From positions 113,056,930 to 113,120,929 of the forward strand of contig OX352762.1 in the NCBI GenBank assembly GCA_947095585.1: DNA of 64,000 bases, given 5' to 3'. The notes beneath the pieces are model-generated. The model did not search any database. It had not been told where the DNA came from and saw only the letters and a list, made by a program, of their open reading frames with translations. Below, one piece after another: positions 12,317 to 24,713 of this stretch. Within the stretch, counting starts at the first letter, position 1, and the number at the start of each line of letters is the position of its first letter. Source of the DNA: Nephrocerus scutellatus (lineage: Eukaryota > Arthropoda > Insecta > Diptera > Pipunculidae). Made by a program: the position numbers and the translations under genes.

Positions 12317-14112
12317 TCTATAGTAGGCTTGTTGGCTTTAAGCAACCGTGCTTGTATGACTTTCTCTAAAGCAAGGTTGAAGAGGACGCAGGCCAGTCTA
12401 TCCCCTTGTCGGAGCCCGTTATGGATATTGAATGGGCTTGATAGTGATTGGGATATTTTTACTTGGCTTATAGCATTGGTCATGGTCAACCTACATGTCG
12501 TGTCAGTTTATTTGGGATGCCGAATTCTTTCATAGCTTTATAAAGTTTTATGCTATCATAGGCGGCTTTAAAGTCTATAAAAAGATGGTGTAGTAAAATT
12601 TTAAACTTCAGAAATTTTTCCATCACCTGCCTAAAGGTATAAATCCGATCAGTTGTTGATTTGCCTGCGATGAAGCCACACTGGTGTGGACCAATGATGA
12701 TTTTAGCGTATGGGGCTATCCTGTCTTGAAGGATAGAGGAGAAAATCTTATACGCGATACTCAACAACATTATACCACAATAATTGCTGCATGTTGTGAT
12801 ATCTCCTTTCTTATGTATGGTGCACAGGATGCCTCTTCGCCAGTCTTCTGGCATCGCTTTTTTCTCCCATACTTGCACTATTATTTCATTAATTGCTTCG
12901 TCTATTGTGGAGCTTCCTTTTTTTTAATCAGCTTCGCTGGGATCCCACCTGATCCCGGGGTCTTATTATTTTTGAGCTGATTTATCGCTCTGCTAACTTC
13001 ATCCATGCTTGGTGGCGGCAGCAAAGTATGGTCTGTGGTCATTGTTGGAGCCTCGAATTCCTCAGTTAGCTGGTCATTTAGCAACTAATGAAAGTGCTCT
13101 TCCCATTGTTCTAAGATGCCTTTGAGATCGGCGACCAGATAACCCTCTTTGTCTTTGCAGTATGTGTATATTGCGTAATACCGCGGACTCTTTGGTAGAA
13201 CTAGCTCCTAGCTCTCTGTACTGTTCTAGTTCACGGTAGATTCTTCTCACAGGCTGCTTTCTTTCGCCGGTGAACGGTTTATTCATATCTTCTGAGCACT
13301 TTATATTCATCTTCGCGTGGCCGCATTCTATGAGATTTTTGCCTTGCTTGGTACATTCTTACGTTTAGTCGCTAGCTTACATTCGTCATCGAACCAGTCG
13401 TTTCCATCTCTACGACTACTGCCTAAGATGGAGTCAGCAGTACTAATGACCGTCTTCTTATCTATCTATCTATCTTAAATCTTATATTTCTTATCATATT
13501 TTTCTATCGCTTGACCGTAGTTGTTTGTGGTCTCTTCGTTGCGAAGGGCAGCCGTGTAGACTTGAATCTTATTCGCGGATGTAGTGTTTCGTGATTATTC
13601 AAATTCGTGCTCGGAGCACCACACCAACAAAATAGTGGTCCGAGTCGACGTTCGTACCGTCATCAGATTCGGGTTGTGGCAGCCGTCTATCAACACGTGG
13701 TCTATCTGGTTTAGAGTGGCTCCATCAGGAGTTACCCAGGTTGCTTTGTGGATATTTTTACGTGCAAACCTTGTACACGCAGCGACCAAACGATTGCTTA
13801 CTGCCATCTCTATGACTCGTTGTCCATTGTTATTAGTATTCTCGTGTAAGCTATGAGTGCTCCCTACCTATTTTGGCATTCCCCCGGAATTATTTTTACC
13901 TCATAGTGAGGACATGCATGGAGTTCCCATTTGACTGATTCATAGAATTTTTCTTTTTCATCATCTGGGAAATCCTCTGTAGGTGCGTAAACGTTTATGA
14001 GGTTTATATTTTCTTATTTATAATCTGGCCCGCAGGCGAAGTGTGCATAGCCGTTCATTTACTGCCGATAACGGTGGGTTACATTCTTTTCTCTGAGGAA
14101 GGTCTCTAATGT
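12317..14112 (-). mobile_element. Family A RTE-like element (copy b), internal deletion
   Basis: Read from 14112 downward, the copy shows endonuclease blocks (LINVYAPTEDFPDDEKEKFY, KIIPG, RFARKNIHKATWVTPDG, IDHVLID, NPNLMTVRT). The RT N-terminus follows (DEVSRAINQLKNNKTPGSGG, IPAKLI). Then comes the RT core: AMPEDWRRGILCTIHKKGD, YCGIMLLSIAYKIFSSIL, GPHQCGFIAGKSTTD, FIDFKAAYDSI, GIPNKL and NGLRQGDRLACVLFN. After LALEKVI it jumps straight to ARLLKANK. This removes the YADD box and everything between, about 450 bp by comparison with copy f. Several stops and frameshifts are present. The left end abuts the Tc1-like fragment. Confidence 0.85.
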
Positions 14113-15424
14113 ACCATTATCTTGTTTTAAGTGTTTTTTAAAACTTAATTTTGTATTAACCACAAGCTACTTTCTAACTTTCATATAACTGGGGAAATAT
14201 CAATTTATCTCCAAAAATGATGTGCTTCTAATCTAGAGAACAGCAGTGTACGCACATAGTTGAACATAATAGAAAGTAACTATGCCACCCCTCCATCCAC
14301 ACCTGACACTTCATACAATCACACACACACACACACCTTCATGCAGAAACACAACGTAAATGGTCGTACATCTTGCGGAGTAACATTATCGTCACCTTCG
14401 TTTGGCCGTCAGCAGCTCTACACCGCTCGCACGTTGCGGTGCTGTGTAAAGGACAGTGTCTCATTGGAAAAGAAAATTGCGCGGTGCACAAAATCAATAA
14501 ATCAACTCTGAGCTCCTTCGAGGTGTGAAAGGAAGCAAGGACAGGACACGAGATTGTGCATGTGGGCGGCATGAATGGGAATAGCGAACGTGTGGCGAGC
14601 GTGTGGTATACAAGTGCATTGAGCTTGTGGCGTTTCCGCTCGGTTTTTTTTACCCATTCAGCACAATGACAGTGGGTCGCAACCGCACGACAAAACACCA
14701 CCACCACATAACACCGCACATCAAGCCATAGTGTGCATAATATATGGATGGTGGGTGATGCAACCTAATGTATTCGCCACAAGTTTTCTATGGGAATAAC
14801 TCTTGAGTGCTTTATTGTTATGTTTAGCAATTCAATGAATTTTTGCAATTGCATTCGTGTTTGTTTTATGTTGCGCTCGTAGGACACAAACGCACGGCAA
14901 ACTTTTTAAGATTTCTCTCAGCACTTTTCATTGGTATTATAAAGAACGGGATCGTATATGAGGTATATTCTGAATTGCTAGAGGAGATTTTCCACTATCT
15001 TTGCGTCGTGTGCACAAGAGAGAGGATATGTGTGTTCACGTTTTTACAACAATCTTCTATTATTTTATGAGTTTTACGAGTAAATCCCATTAGATTTTCA
15101 TTCTACAAATTTTCAGTTTGCTTTTCTAAGGATTCAATTAGTGATTTTCATTGAAATGATTTAATTGTTAATACCTTTGAAAGTCGTTTTTACAAACATA
15201 TACACGATACACGATGTTTATATTATACAGGAATATAGCAAAAGAAATACTGTAAAGTAAATTCGAAAGTATGAAGCCGTATTTAGAACCTTCTGATTAA
15301 AATTTAAAGGAAGTGCTAAAGTTAAAACCGTCAAAGGGACGAATATCTAAGAACCAAAAATATGCTCAAATTCAAATCGGCTTAGTCGTAAGTGTTCTAT
15401 TTTTAAAAAAAATCGATTCTAATT
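14113..15424. other. Unassigned DNA with a CA microsatellite
   Basis: A (CA)n run lies at about 14318-14336. The longest frame (14339-14719, minus) has no recognisable motif and I do not call it. No other structure is seen. Confidence 0.4.
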
Positions 15425-15650
15425 CGCGGATGCAGTATTTCTTTGTGATTCAATTTGCTCTACACCAACAAAATAGTGATCCAGGCCACTATTGGCAGCT
15501 CGGTATGTTCGTGTTCGTGCAATCATCAAGTTCTCGCTTTGGCAGAAGTCTATCAATAGTTGATCTATCTGGTTGCGAATGATTCCATCAGGAGATACCT
15601 TTGTGGATATTCTTAAGCGCAAGCCTTGTACTGCTTGGTTACTAACTTAG
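15425..15650 (-). mobile_element. Family A fragment, endonuclease C-terminus (copy c)
   Basis: Minus-strand reading gives ISTKVSPDGIIRNQIDQLLI, then NLMIART and DHYFVGVEQ. This lines up with the KATWVSPDG, IDHVLID, NPNLMTVRT and DHYLVG blocks of copies d and f. Only this short part remains, and both ends are abrupt. Confidence 0.7.
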
Positions 15651-16257
15651 GGTTCAGCGCATCTAGAGCGACAAAATAATTTAATGATTTTGTTGGGCAT
15701 ACAAAAGATATACAAGGTATAAAGAGTTTTTCAAGTTTGCTGATATTGTGAATAATTAATACGTACTGCCCAGGTGGGATATCGAGACGGCGCCTTTCGT
15801 TAAGCAGCTGTAGGCTTCATATAGCTTATTACTGAATCATTATAAGTTTTTTTTAGTTCTACAACTGATCTTGACCTCCATAAGGCCCAATCCGCACACA
15901 ACTGTGGTATTGTTTTGGCGTGGTGCGCACATATGCCACCTACATGTTCTTGTATAGGCCATCATAGACAGAAATGATGTGTCGCGGGCGTCGTTACTCT
16001 TTATTTCATTAATTATTTCGCTCGTCGAGGAGAATAAGGGGCGCCGATTTCCAATTTAGTATTAAGAGAACTGATAAATGCCTCTACAGGACAGCACCAT
16101 GCGCCAGTTGTGTGTGGTTTGGGTCTAAAGGTTCCATCAAGTTGATTTTTTTACGTGCGATTTCATTAGTATTTCCTAACCTTAATTAGTGGGCTTAAAT
16201 TGTTAGTGCGATGGACTGCCTTGCATACCAGAAAAATATAACAATAATTTTTCACGA
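15651..16257. other. Unassigned DNA
   Basis: No gene or known repeat is recognised. The region between about 15770 and 16140 is less AT-rich and may be an old transposon, but no frame gives a motif I can name. Confidence 0.35.
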
Positions 16258-16310
16258 TGCCCATCCCTCACGAATGTCTGACAAACGGCCGAGAGTTAAA
16301 CTAGCCTGGA
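16258..16310 (+). mobile_element. tRNA-derived SINE (family H), internal fragment
   Basis: About 50 bp match the body of the SINE in sense orientation: CCCATCCCTCACGAATGTCT, GACAAACG and CCGAGAGT. No tRNA-like head or 3' end is present. Confidence 0.45.
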
Positions 16311-16389
16311 AATCTTCTCAAACCGCCTTTTGGATATGGCTTTAAATAGTAGATATAGAGATACATATTTATACTAGCTGAGCCCGGTC

Positions 16390-17780
16390 CGCCTTTGGTT
16401 CGGTTAGGTTAGGTTAAGGTGGCTGTCAGTGAAACCGACACACTTGGACCAGTTATGGTCCATTGTGATATCACATGGATCGGGAAAAATTCCTTCCACC
16501 TACTCGATGAACCAATTAGAGCTTCGTATTAAGCGTAGGAGACTACCAATGTCAATGTTGATGAGATCATTAGTGTCGTAGTAGAAGAAAATTCCCATAC
16601 AGAGATTGGGCTTTTGTGAGATGTCTAGACAAGTACAGAGAAGATGGACGATGATCTCCTCTTTCTCCTCATCCATGCAGCTTCTGCGGAATGTCTCTGT
16701 GCCCCGGCACCCAACACAGGTGGATATTGAACTGCTCCGCCATCTCCACGAGAGATGATCGGCAGTTAAGGGCTAGAATTGAATTGGTGGAGACTGATTC
16801 CAGGGATTTCAGTGCAGCTTAGCTATCCGATAATATACGGATATCCTTAGCGGATATAACGTTTCTTTTCAGCCAAGACAAGGCTTCACTGATCACCATA
16901 ATTTCAGCCTGGAAAATATTTCAGTGATTTGGAAGACGGAAAGATAGGCTAAGAATTATCTTTTTTGAGAAAACACCTCCGCCGACTCCGTCATCAGTTT
17001 TTGACCCGTCTGTGTAAAAATGAATGTGCTCATCTTCCAGGTAAGCGTCTTCGTCCCAAAATGATCTGCAGGGGAAGGTGACCTGGAAGTTTTTGTTGAA
17101 ATGGTGTTGCGGTGTAGTCTATGTTGTCTTGGATCCTGACTAAATTCAGGATAGAGGAGTGATCGATTTCATTTCTAGTCCACTGGGAGATAGCATTATG
17201 GCGAATACTTGCCTGCTGTAAATTTCGAGTGGTGTAAGGTCGAAGTGCTCCGCTCACACATAGACTATCTGATCTTTACTTTACTTAATTTGTAAAGGTT
17301 TCCTTATTTTTTTAAGTGTTCCACCATACAGTCACACCGTATAGACGAGTAGGTCTTTCTACCGCTGTATATTGCCAATGGGTTATTTGAGGTTGAAGCC
17401 ACCATCTGCTACCAATGGCGTTTTTTGCATGAGAAGAGTGCCACTGTGGCTTTACGAACTCTTTCTTGTATGTTAGGTTTCCAGCTTAGCTTTATTTCCA
17501 AAAGAAGACCCAAATACTTGGCTCTATCAGAGAATGTTATACTTATACCTTTTATAGAAGGATGCTTAATAAGTGAAACTTTATATTTCCTAGTGAATAG
17601 GACAAGCTGAGTTTTGTGAGGACTTACCCCTAAACCACAGCGATCTGCCCAGCAAGTTAGCTTGTTGAGAGCATTTTGCAGGAGTTCCTTTAAGGTATTC
17701 GGGTATTTTCCTGAGACGGCAATAGCAACGTCATCCGCATAAGCGATTACTCTGCAGCCTTCAGGGAAAACTCAAAAACT
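16390..17780 (-). mobile_element. RNase H-bearing non-LTR retrotransposon remnant
   Basis: From about 17765 downward the minus strand encodes an RT end (CRVIAYADDVAIAVSGKYPN, LNKLTCWADRCGLGVSPHKT, LVLFTRKYKVSLIKHPS, AKYLGLLLEIKLSWKPNI). Further down, near 16880-16690, come RNase H blocks (IRILSDSYAALKSLESVST in broken frames, then CRSSLVEMAEQFNIHLCWVP ending in GH). RT followed by RNase H is the layout of I, LOA and R1-group elements. Stops and frameshifts are frequent, so it is inactive. The exact clade is not settled from motifs. Confidence 0.75.
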
Positions 17781-19041
17781 CAGTCTGGTTCGCAATTGAT
17801 GTACATACATACCATAATATCCCATTACTGATATATCATTAATCAACGTAATGATGCTTAATAATGAGCATGATTAAAGGGCAGCGGTAAGTCACGTCAG
17901 TGTGTGTAAGCTACTTCAGCGTTCAGACAACCGTATTCACATTTCAAAGTCAATTTGAAAATTATTAGCCTCAGAAAGTAGTTAGGAAGGAATTCACGCA
18001 CGCACGCTGCATGTTTAACGCATCCTTTTAACCACAGCTGCTGATGCCGACGGCCAACCAATGCATAAATTGTCTGAACAACACCAACGGAGCTGATGCT
18101 GCAATACCATGCTCTTAAAATTTATTTATTTGGCCCGTTTCATCATTTTCCCCATAAGCAACAAAATTGCCTTTCGCACGTTACACTCAGTAACTAAGTT
18201 AATCGTTTACTAACTAGAAAGCATACGTGCGATATGTTATAAAATTTTGCACAGCAATGCATGTTGTCCTGTGCGTGTACTTAGCGGTATAGCTCTCGAA
18301 CAATAAAGTGGCACTAAAGCGAAAATGTGGCACAGTTAATTGACTATGATTCTAGATGGTCGTTTGCAGTTCAGATTGTGGGCTTTTGAGTTGGTCACAA
18401 GTATACGTGTTCACTCGTATGAGAAGATCCGTTCGACATCTAATTAGTGCGACAATAACATTTGTAATAATAATTAGTCATGTGTATTTGAATGGAATGA
18501 GAAGTGAACAATCAGGACACAAATATATGAGATTACTGCGTGTGACACATCGAAATTGAAGACGAGCAATCCCATATAAAACAAAAACTAATTGAAGGCT
18601 TAATTCATAAAAATACATAATTTTTTCTGTCTGAAATCCTTAACACAAGTGTAATACCAGAGTCCAACGAATTGCAGAAGTATTTGGTGAGCCTAGGACA
18701 CAAAAACCAAAGACAACGTCACTTGTGTAAGCTTATAATTAAAATCAGGACCCTGATTAAGTATGCGGCACATGACTACCTAACTTAATTGAATGCTGGT
18801 TACAATTTTCTTACTTTTCATCTTATGTGAATAAAGAATAATTTCTAGTTACGTGTATACCGAAGCAACCAATTGCAAAACAAAGTAAAGGGTCTTCAAT
18901 TTCGATGCCCCTAATGTGTAAATGTGTTTAAAGTTACCTACGGGTTGTTTGACATTTCGAATTATCTATACTTTTCACTAAATCGTGGAAAATTATACGC
19001 TTAGGTTGTGGTGGCAGCAAATACTCACAATACTCACCGTT
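17781..19041. other. Unassigned AT-rich DNA
   Basis: Only short frames occur, none with a motif. No shared repeat was noticed. Confidence 0.4.
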
Positions 19042-19300
19042 GCGGTCCAAGACCTAGCTTCTCGCGACCATTTGTGCTGTGTATGTATATTTTTTCACAC
19101 AAAGGGCAGGGACCTGCAATTTCATGCCGTATCCGAACAGCGAATTGAGAAGCTTTCGGTGATAAGTTATTACTCTCGGACGTTTGTCAGACATTCGCAA
19201 GAGGTGGGACAATGTGAAAAATACTTTTGGTGTTGCTGGTATTCGAACCACGAACCTCCTGCTCAGCAGCCACGTAGGTATTTACTGAACCACTCTAGTC
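19042..19300 (-). mobile_element. tRNA-derived SINE (family H)
   Basis: In sense (minus) orientation the copy starts near 19300 with a degraded tRNA-like head. A clear B-box-like GGTTCGTGGTTCGAAT lies near 19240-19255. The body has GACAAACGTCCGAGAGTAAT and CACCGAAAGCTT. The tail reads CACAAATGGTCGCGAGAAGC and GTCTTGGACCGCAACGG. It is alignable by eye over its whole length with 26641-26899 and 37590-37800. The A box is poorly preserved. Confidence 0.7.
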
Positions 19301-19344
19301 CAGACAAAATAAACCCATTGCATCGCAACTGGGTGCCACTCCAT

Positions 19345-19850
19345 AACTAACCCCGATCATCTTCATGACGAAACGTCCATGCTCTCCGTCAGGTAACACA
19401 ATAAACTGTTGTCAACATAGTTCTTGTTAGCCTGCCACAACCCCGCACACATAGTTCACGACATCACTGTCAATGAGATGACTCCACGCTGCATACGTCA
19501 ATTCATCAGGACGTACAGAGACTGCATAAACCCAGTCATACCGGCCATCTGGAATCCCGCCACTGTTCTTTCAGCCTCTAATAGTATACACTATGATACA
19601 GTCTCTGCAGCAATCTCCTCAAGTAAATTTAATAGGGTCCTTGGCCTGCCAACATAACTCCATGACTATATGCCACCTTTAGTTCATCTAATTAGCATAG
19701 GAACTTTTATTTTCTATTTGCTTTGCCTGCCATTAGCCTTTAGTTAATTTAAGTACACTGCAAAATTAAATAGTTTTATATATACTCTGAATGAGAGTCT
19801 AATGATTGGAGGGTTTCCTGGAGGTGCTACAACAACAACCATGATTCGTA
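19345..19850 (+). mobile_element. Jockey-like element, C-terminal end plus 3' UTR
   Basis: Plus-strand reading gives DHLHDETSMLSVR, then LLACHNPAHIVHDITVNEMT, RQFIRTYRDCINP and SSKFNRVLGLPT followed by a stop. This pattern, ending with an NRVLG block, is the usual C-terminus of jockey/I-type RT proteins in flies. About 190 bp of non-coding sequence follow, ending in a CAACAACAACC tail near 19840. The upstream RT is missing. Confidence 0.6.
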
Positions 19851-20784
19851 ATTACTCGTAATAAGAAGATTTTTATCGGAAGCTGAAGACAGGAAATGTT
19901 GTAATGTTTATGGCTAAGCACAGCCAGTCTAGATTCCTAGTTCGTTAGTTGACCATGTTATCACACTGAGCTTTTAACAACCTTAAATAAAATTCAACTT
20001 TAAAGATTTTTATGTTGATCCAAGTACCATATCACGGCTCTTACGTGTAAGGTGTTTATCGATGAAACCTGCACTTTGTTCAGAGTTAAAAGGACTATTA
20101 ATTCGAATATGAGTATATTTTGGTATTTCCAGTGTCACGATAAATAAATACGAATATTATGTATACATAGTAGCATATGCTTTTACAGTAGTGTTTGTAC
20201 GCAAATTTAAATTCGAAATATTAAAAAAAATGCAAATGTGCGAAAAGATTGCGTATTCGGCACGTTCAGAGTTCATACCCGTCAACCAATCGCCTGCCCC
20301 GACAATATGTTAAGCGTTTCACACGCTGTCAGCGAATTGACGCTGGTTGCTGGGTTGCTGCTGTACAGCACATGGACGGGCTTGATAATAATTAAATTTC
20401 AATGTTTTTCTCATTATAGCGTGCCCAGCATTTGAGTCCTTATTAATTGATGTAAAAGCACTTTGTGCTCCGTTTCTCTGGTCCTCTGGTACTGTCGTTG
20501 ATGCTGGTCAAAGGTTTAATTATTTTTGTGGTCGCACATGGAGATTATTTTCGTAATGCCACAACCAACAAACAGGATCATATATATGTGCATATATATT
20601 TTGGCGGTCAGTCATCCGCAGAATAGGGGGAATAACACAGAATGCATCGGAATTGCAACTGGCCGTAACTATCTCTTAATGGTGGAAGTGCGATCAAACC
20701 TCCACGTGGTGGCCGCCGGTAATTTTCCTCCAATACAGGAAAAGCTGAATGATTGGGCTAGTCCCTTTAAAGTAACATTGGCGG
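19851..20784. other. Unassigned DNA, possible 5' region of family A copy d
   Basis: No gene is supported. A 40-bp block at 20597-20636 (GGCGGTCAGTCATCCGCAGA, then ATAGGGGGAATAAC) recurs at 61743-61782. The stretch 20637-20784 could be the 5' UTR of the family A element that follows. Confidence 0.35.
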
Positions 20785-22172
20785 GAGCCCAATAACCTCG
20801 TCCGAAAAAATTACTATTACGGAACCCAAAATCAGCCTCAGATAGACTGATGAACGAAAACGGCTAAACGATTTAAGAATATTCTCATGGAACGTACGCT
20901 CACTGTATAGAGCTCGAACTGCACAGCAGCTGGCCGATAGCCTGTCCAAATAAAAGGCTGACATAACAGCAATCCAGGAGATGTGGTGGACGGGGAATGA
21001 TGTCTTACAAAAATCAGAATATGACATATATTACAGCTGTCATGCAAGACATCATGTGCTCAGGTTGGGGTTTATAGTCAGCAAAAGAATGAAACTCACT
21101 GTTTTCGACTTTAAAGCAGTAAATGAACGGATATGCGCCCTTCGCGTGCAGGGCCAATTTCAAAACATAGGCCTCATAAACGTTCACGCACCTATAGAGA
21201 ATTCATCAGATGATGAAAAAGAAGAATTCTTTGAATCAGTCGAACGGGATGCCCGATTCTGTGTTTCCGCATTTATATGATCTGCAGTCATTTTACACAT
21301 CTCATCTTTTCTTCTCCCTAATTTCCCAATGCCCACGCTGTGCTGAGCTCTATAAGGGTGCAAATCCATTTAGCGTGTGTACATTATAAAAAAAAAAACG
21401 GGAACACCATGCCTGTCCTCAATATGACGTAAAAATCATTCTGGGGGATATGAACGCCAAAATTGGTAGCGAGCTAGTATTCAGGCAGTACATTGGCACC
21501 CGAAACTTACACGAGAACACTAATGACAATGGACAACGAGTCTGTCGCCGCAGCAATAATATGGTCGTTGCGAGTACAAGGTTTGTGCGTAAAAATATCC
21601 ATAAAGCCACCTGGGTATCTCCTGATGGAGCCACTCGCAACCATATAGACCACGTGTTGATAGACCGCCGGCACAACCCGAACCTGATGACGGTACGAAC
21701 GTACCAAGGTGCCAACGTCGACTCGGACCACTATCTTGTTGGTATGGTGCTCCGAGCGCAGATTGCATCATCACGAAAGACTATATCTGCGAATCAGATT
21801 CGAGTCAACACGGCTGTCCTTCACATCTTAGAGCGATGGATAGAACACTTTCATGATTTGCTAAATGGCCAGATAACTGAGGAATTGGAGGCTCCACCAA
21901 TTACCGAAGACCATACTATGTTGCCACCAAGCATAGGCGAAGTTAGCAGAGCGATAAGTCGGCTCAAATATTATAAGGCCTCGGGATCAGATGGTATCCC
22001 AGCGGAGATAATTAAAACAGGAGGCCCCGCAATACACCAAGCAATTCATGAACTAATAGTGCAAGTATGGGAGGAAGAAGCGATGCCAGAAGACTGGCGA
22101 AGAGGCATCCTGTGCCCCATACATAAGATAGGAGATATCACAACCTGCAGCAATTATCGTGGTATAACGTGG
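20785..22172 (+). mobile_element. Family A RTE-like element (copy d), best 5' half, with nested insertion
   Basis: Plus strand. The endonuclease begins near 20870 with IFSWNVRSLYRARTAQQLAD, then ADITAIQEMWWTGNDVLQKS and LINVHAPIENSS. It is cut at 21250 by a 147-bp family B insertion. It resumes with KIILGDMNAKIG-type sequence at 21430, FVRKNIHKATWVSPDGATRN, HIDHVLIDRRHNPNLMTVRT and DHYLVGMV. The RT N-terminus follows: EVSRAISRLKYYKASGSDGI, HELIVQVWEEEAMPEDWRRG and HKIGDITTCSNYRGI. It stops at 22172, so the RT palm is absent. A 298-codon frame runs 21450-22346, but its last 58 codons are unrelated sequence. The element is nonfunctional. Confidence 0.85.
21250..21396 (+). mobile_element. Family B jockey-like 3' end, nested in family A
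   Basis: The insert carries GCCCACGCTGTGCTGAGCTC, TATAAGGGTGCAAAT and GCGTGTGTACATTATAAAAA. This matches the 3' UTR and poly(A) end of the family B copies at 34440-34903 and 39680-39930. AACGGGA at 21243-21249 is repeated at 21397-21403 as a target-site duplication, and removing the insert restores the endonuclease reading frame neighbourhood seen in copy b. It is a strongly 5'-truncated insertion. Confidence 0.85.
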
Positions 22173-23365
22173 CAACGGTTTTCGGATGCGAAGAACCGGC
22201 CATGTTACCGGTCGTACGAGATATGGTGTTCGTACCATTTTTACGGTCTAACTACCGCTTTGCCAATTCTGTTTCTAAAACAGCTTGGACCAGCATGCCC
22301 AATGGCGCTGCTGGTCGAAGGAGTTGTTGTTGAGACCTGCCTGTGATCAATTGTGGAAAGATGCGTGCATTGGGGAATGGTCTTTCTTCCATCAGCGTCA
22401 CGTTCAGTCCACTCTGGGCTCTGATCTTCTTGAAGTTTAAGCGCACCAATCCTGCAGTAGTACTGTCTAGACGAAAATAAGCTACCCCGATTTGAGATAC
22501 GAGCCGGTAAATGACGACCACACACCGCTATCGGTCATTTCTATCGAGGTGTCGATAACCGCCTCTTAAAAACGAGTCATTTGCTCATTTGTCAGGGGTT
22601 GTGTCGCCAATTCCGTCGGGAAGACACCAAACCTGACAGCATTAGACACTTTCTTGAAAGTGGAGATATCAGGTTTAGGTCCCGCCTTGACTTTATTGGC
22701 ACCCGAGTTGAGTGGAGTCTTATATTCGAATCTAACACGTTTGGTTTCGCGTTGTTTAGTAGGATCAGTTTTGGGGATTTCGATAGCACTGTGTCTACTT
22801 TTGCCAATGCGTGTAGGATATCTAAACCGTCGGGACTACCACCAACCTGATAGCATTAGCCACTTGACTGAAACTGGGGATATTAGGTTTAGGTCCCGTG
22901 TTGACTTTCATGTCACCCGAGTTGAGTGGAGTCTGATATTCCGATCTAACACGCTTGGTTTCGCATTGCTTAGTAAGAAAAATTTTAAAGAATTCGAGAG
23001 TTTAATTTTGCCAATGCGTGTAGCATAATTAAACTGACTTTTCTCCAGCAAGTTCATTTTGATGGATCCACTCTCTTGCTGGAGCTGGAGTTGGAGCTGT
23101 AGTCCATCTAATGCCTTCCCAATAGAAGAGCATCAGGATTTCTCCGAGATGACACTACAGGCATCAACAAGTGTGGATGCGTCAGAGTCAGAGGTGTTTG
23201 ATTCCACGTCTTCCAATCTGACACCCTCGCTAATTGCGGAGGTGGCCTGTATGGCATTGCCGTCCGAATTTTGGGGGGATTTCGACTGCTCGTCAACAGA
23301 CCGAGGTTTTGGGAGAACATCAGCTTATCGGGATACAACGAGTTGCCCTAGAACAGGTTGATGTA
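22173..23365 (-). pseudogene. Decayed coding-like region, possibly a retrotransposon ORF1 (gag-like)
   Basis: The minus strand shows long fairly open stretches with frame changes. From 23340 downward there is an acidic/serine-rich part (NTSDSDASTLVDACSV), then two tandem copies of a basic region (ATRIGKIKLSNSLKFFLL and PTRIGKSRHSAIEIPKTD), then SNAVRFGVFPTELATQPLTN. After a stop come IGVAYFRLDSTTAGLVRLNF and IRAQSGLNVTLMEERPFPNA. The composition and the VRFGVFP-like block recall gag-like leader proteins of insect retrotransposons, but I do not recognise the family. It directly follows family A copy d in the opposite orientation. Confidence 0.4.
22617..23030. repeat. Tandem duplication, period about 214 bp
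   Basis: AACCTGACAGCATTAG at 22630 and AACCTGATAGCATTAG at 22844 start two head-to-tail copies. Both continue through GGTTTAGGTCCCG, CACCCGAGTTGAGTGGAGTC, TAACACG and TTTTGCCAATGCGTGTAG. The copies differ at many positions, so the duplication is old. It doubles the basic part of the gag-like region. Confidence 0.85.
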
Positions 23366-24713
23366 GTTTGAGATGCATCGATCTCATACATTTTATTTGT
23401 ATTTTCTATTGTGTACCCACGATTGTCTGGGAAAGAAAGGCCACCCATGAGAGAGCCCGGTTTGCCATGGGAAGACTGGTTGAAAACGAAGTTCGTCAGT
23501 TATTCGGAGTCCGCTTGCTAGCGACTAAGCCGGCATGGTACTATTGTAACAAGGCGGAGTTAACGCGCTCTCGTCGATCCTTTATTGCGTTCAAGAATTT
23601 TCCAAACATTAATATTTTATAAAATTTCGTGCCTGAGTAACATGTTCATGATCATCACTGCACACACTGCACACAGAACATGAAATAATACGCAAATTTA
23701 CAATTAATTATTAAGCGAAAATATTTTCGAAAATTTTGCAAATATTTTCTTAAAATTTGGTGTTCTTTTGCATGGAAACACAAAGTGCCGAATGTGATAG
23801 ATGATAGTTGCAGCGGTTACACATAGTCACATTCACACAGCCATACTATATACATATATGAGTACATGATACATTTATAATATGCATTTTTGTATGGGAG
23901 CAGAAAACATTTCCACTCTCAAATTCCCCATTCAGAACTTTTTGTTGGAGTCTATTGATTCGTCGTAGCAGGCGCTTGCTTCCTTGATATGGTAAATAAA
24001 AGCGCTCGACCTCGTTGCGATGTTAGTTTGTTCAAATAGAAGGAGAGTCAGTTCTGTGGAGAATGCCGGTCTGATGTTGGAGCTTATTCCACTTAATAAA
24101 TCTACTTGTACGCGTACACACCACCATGTTGTTAGTACATAAAATATGTATCTGTGTAGATCGGTGTATAATCGCTGTTGTTTATGCCATGTTTTGAGTT
24201 CATTCGTTTGAACTCTATGGAGAGCATTGGATTGGGTAACTTTTGAAGGATTCAAATTAGAATGTTTGATGAGAGCCTTAAACTTCAATGAATGGATTTT
24301 GTGCAGTACGAAGTTTGTGTTTGTGTCGACCAAGAGCATTATCGATGCTGTTCGCAGCCAGCCAGCCCACCCGCTGGCTCATCTATCAGCCTCTCAAACT
24401 CGTTCATCTCTACTCAAATGATATCAGCAGGATAAAAGCCCAATTACTGAATTAAAAACGATGATATATGCATTGCATTCAATTAGCTCAAATAGCTTAT
24501 CAGAGAATTACAAACTGAATTACTAGAAACTTTGTTCCTTTGATCGTTACTTTGCATGTGACTGGTCCACCTGCCATTGGAATAAAGTGAATCTTACGTG
24601 CATTTGAGTCCTTATTACTTACTCTATAACTGCTAGTCGCAAGAAAAATTAAAAATCGCCTAATAATGTAATTGCCGTGGTCTGTTTGTTTGTCTGTATA
24701 GATATTACGCTGA
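23366..24713. other. Unassigned AT-rich DNA
   Basis: No recognisable gene. Frames at 23368-23622 and 23932-24339 have no motif I know. No shared repeat was seen. Confidence 0.4.

Noticed and set aside
14339..14719. 126-codon frame on the minus strand
   Set aside because: No motif, odd Cys/His/Arg composition and overlap with a CA microsatellite; best explained by chance.
21450..22346. 298-codon frame as a host gene
   Set aside because: It is the endonuclease/RT part of family A copy d, ending in unrelated sequence.
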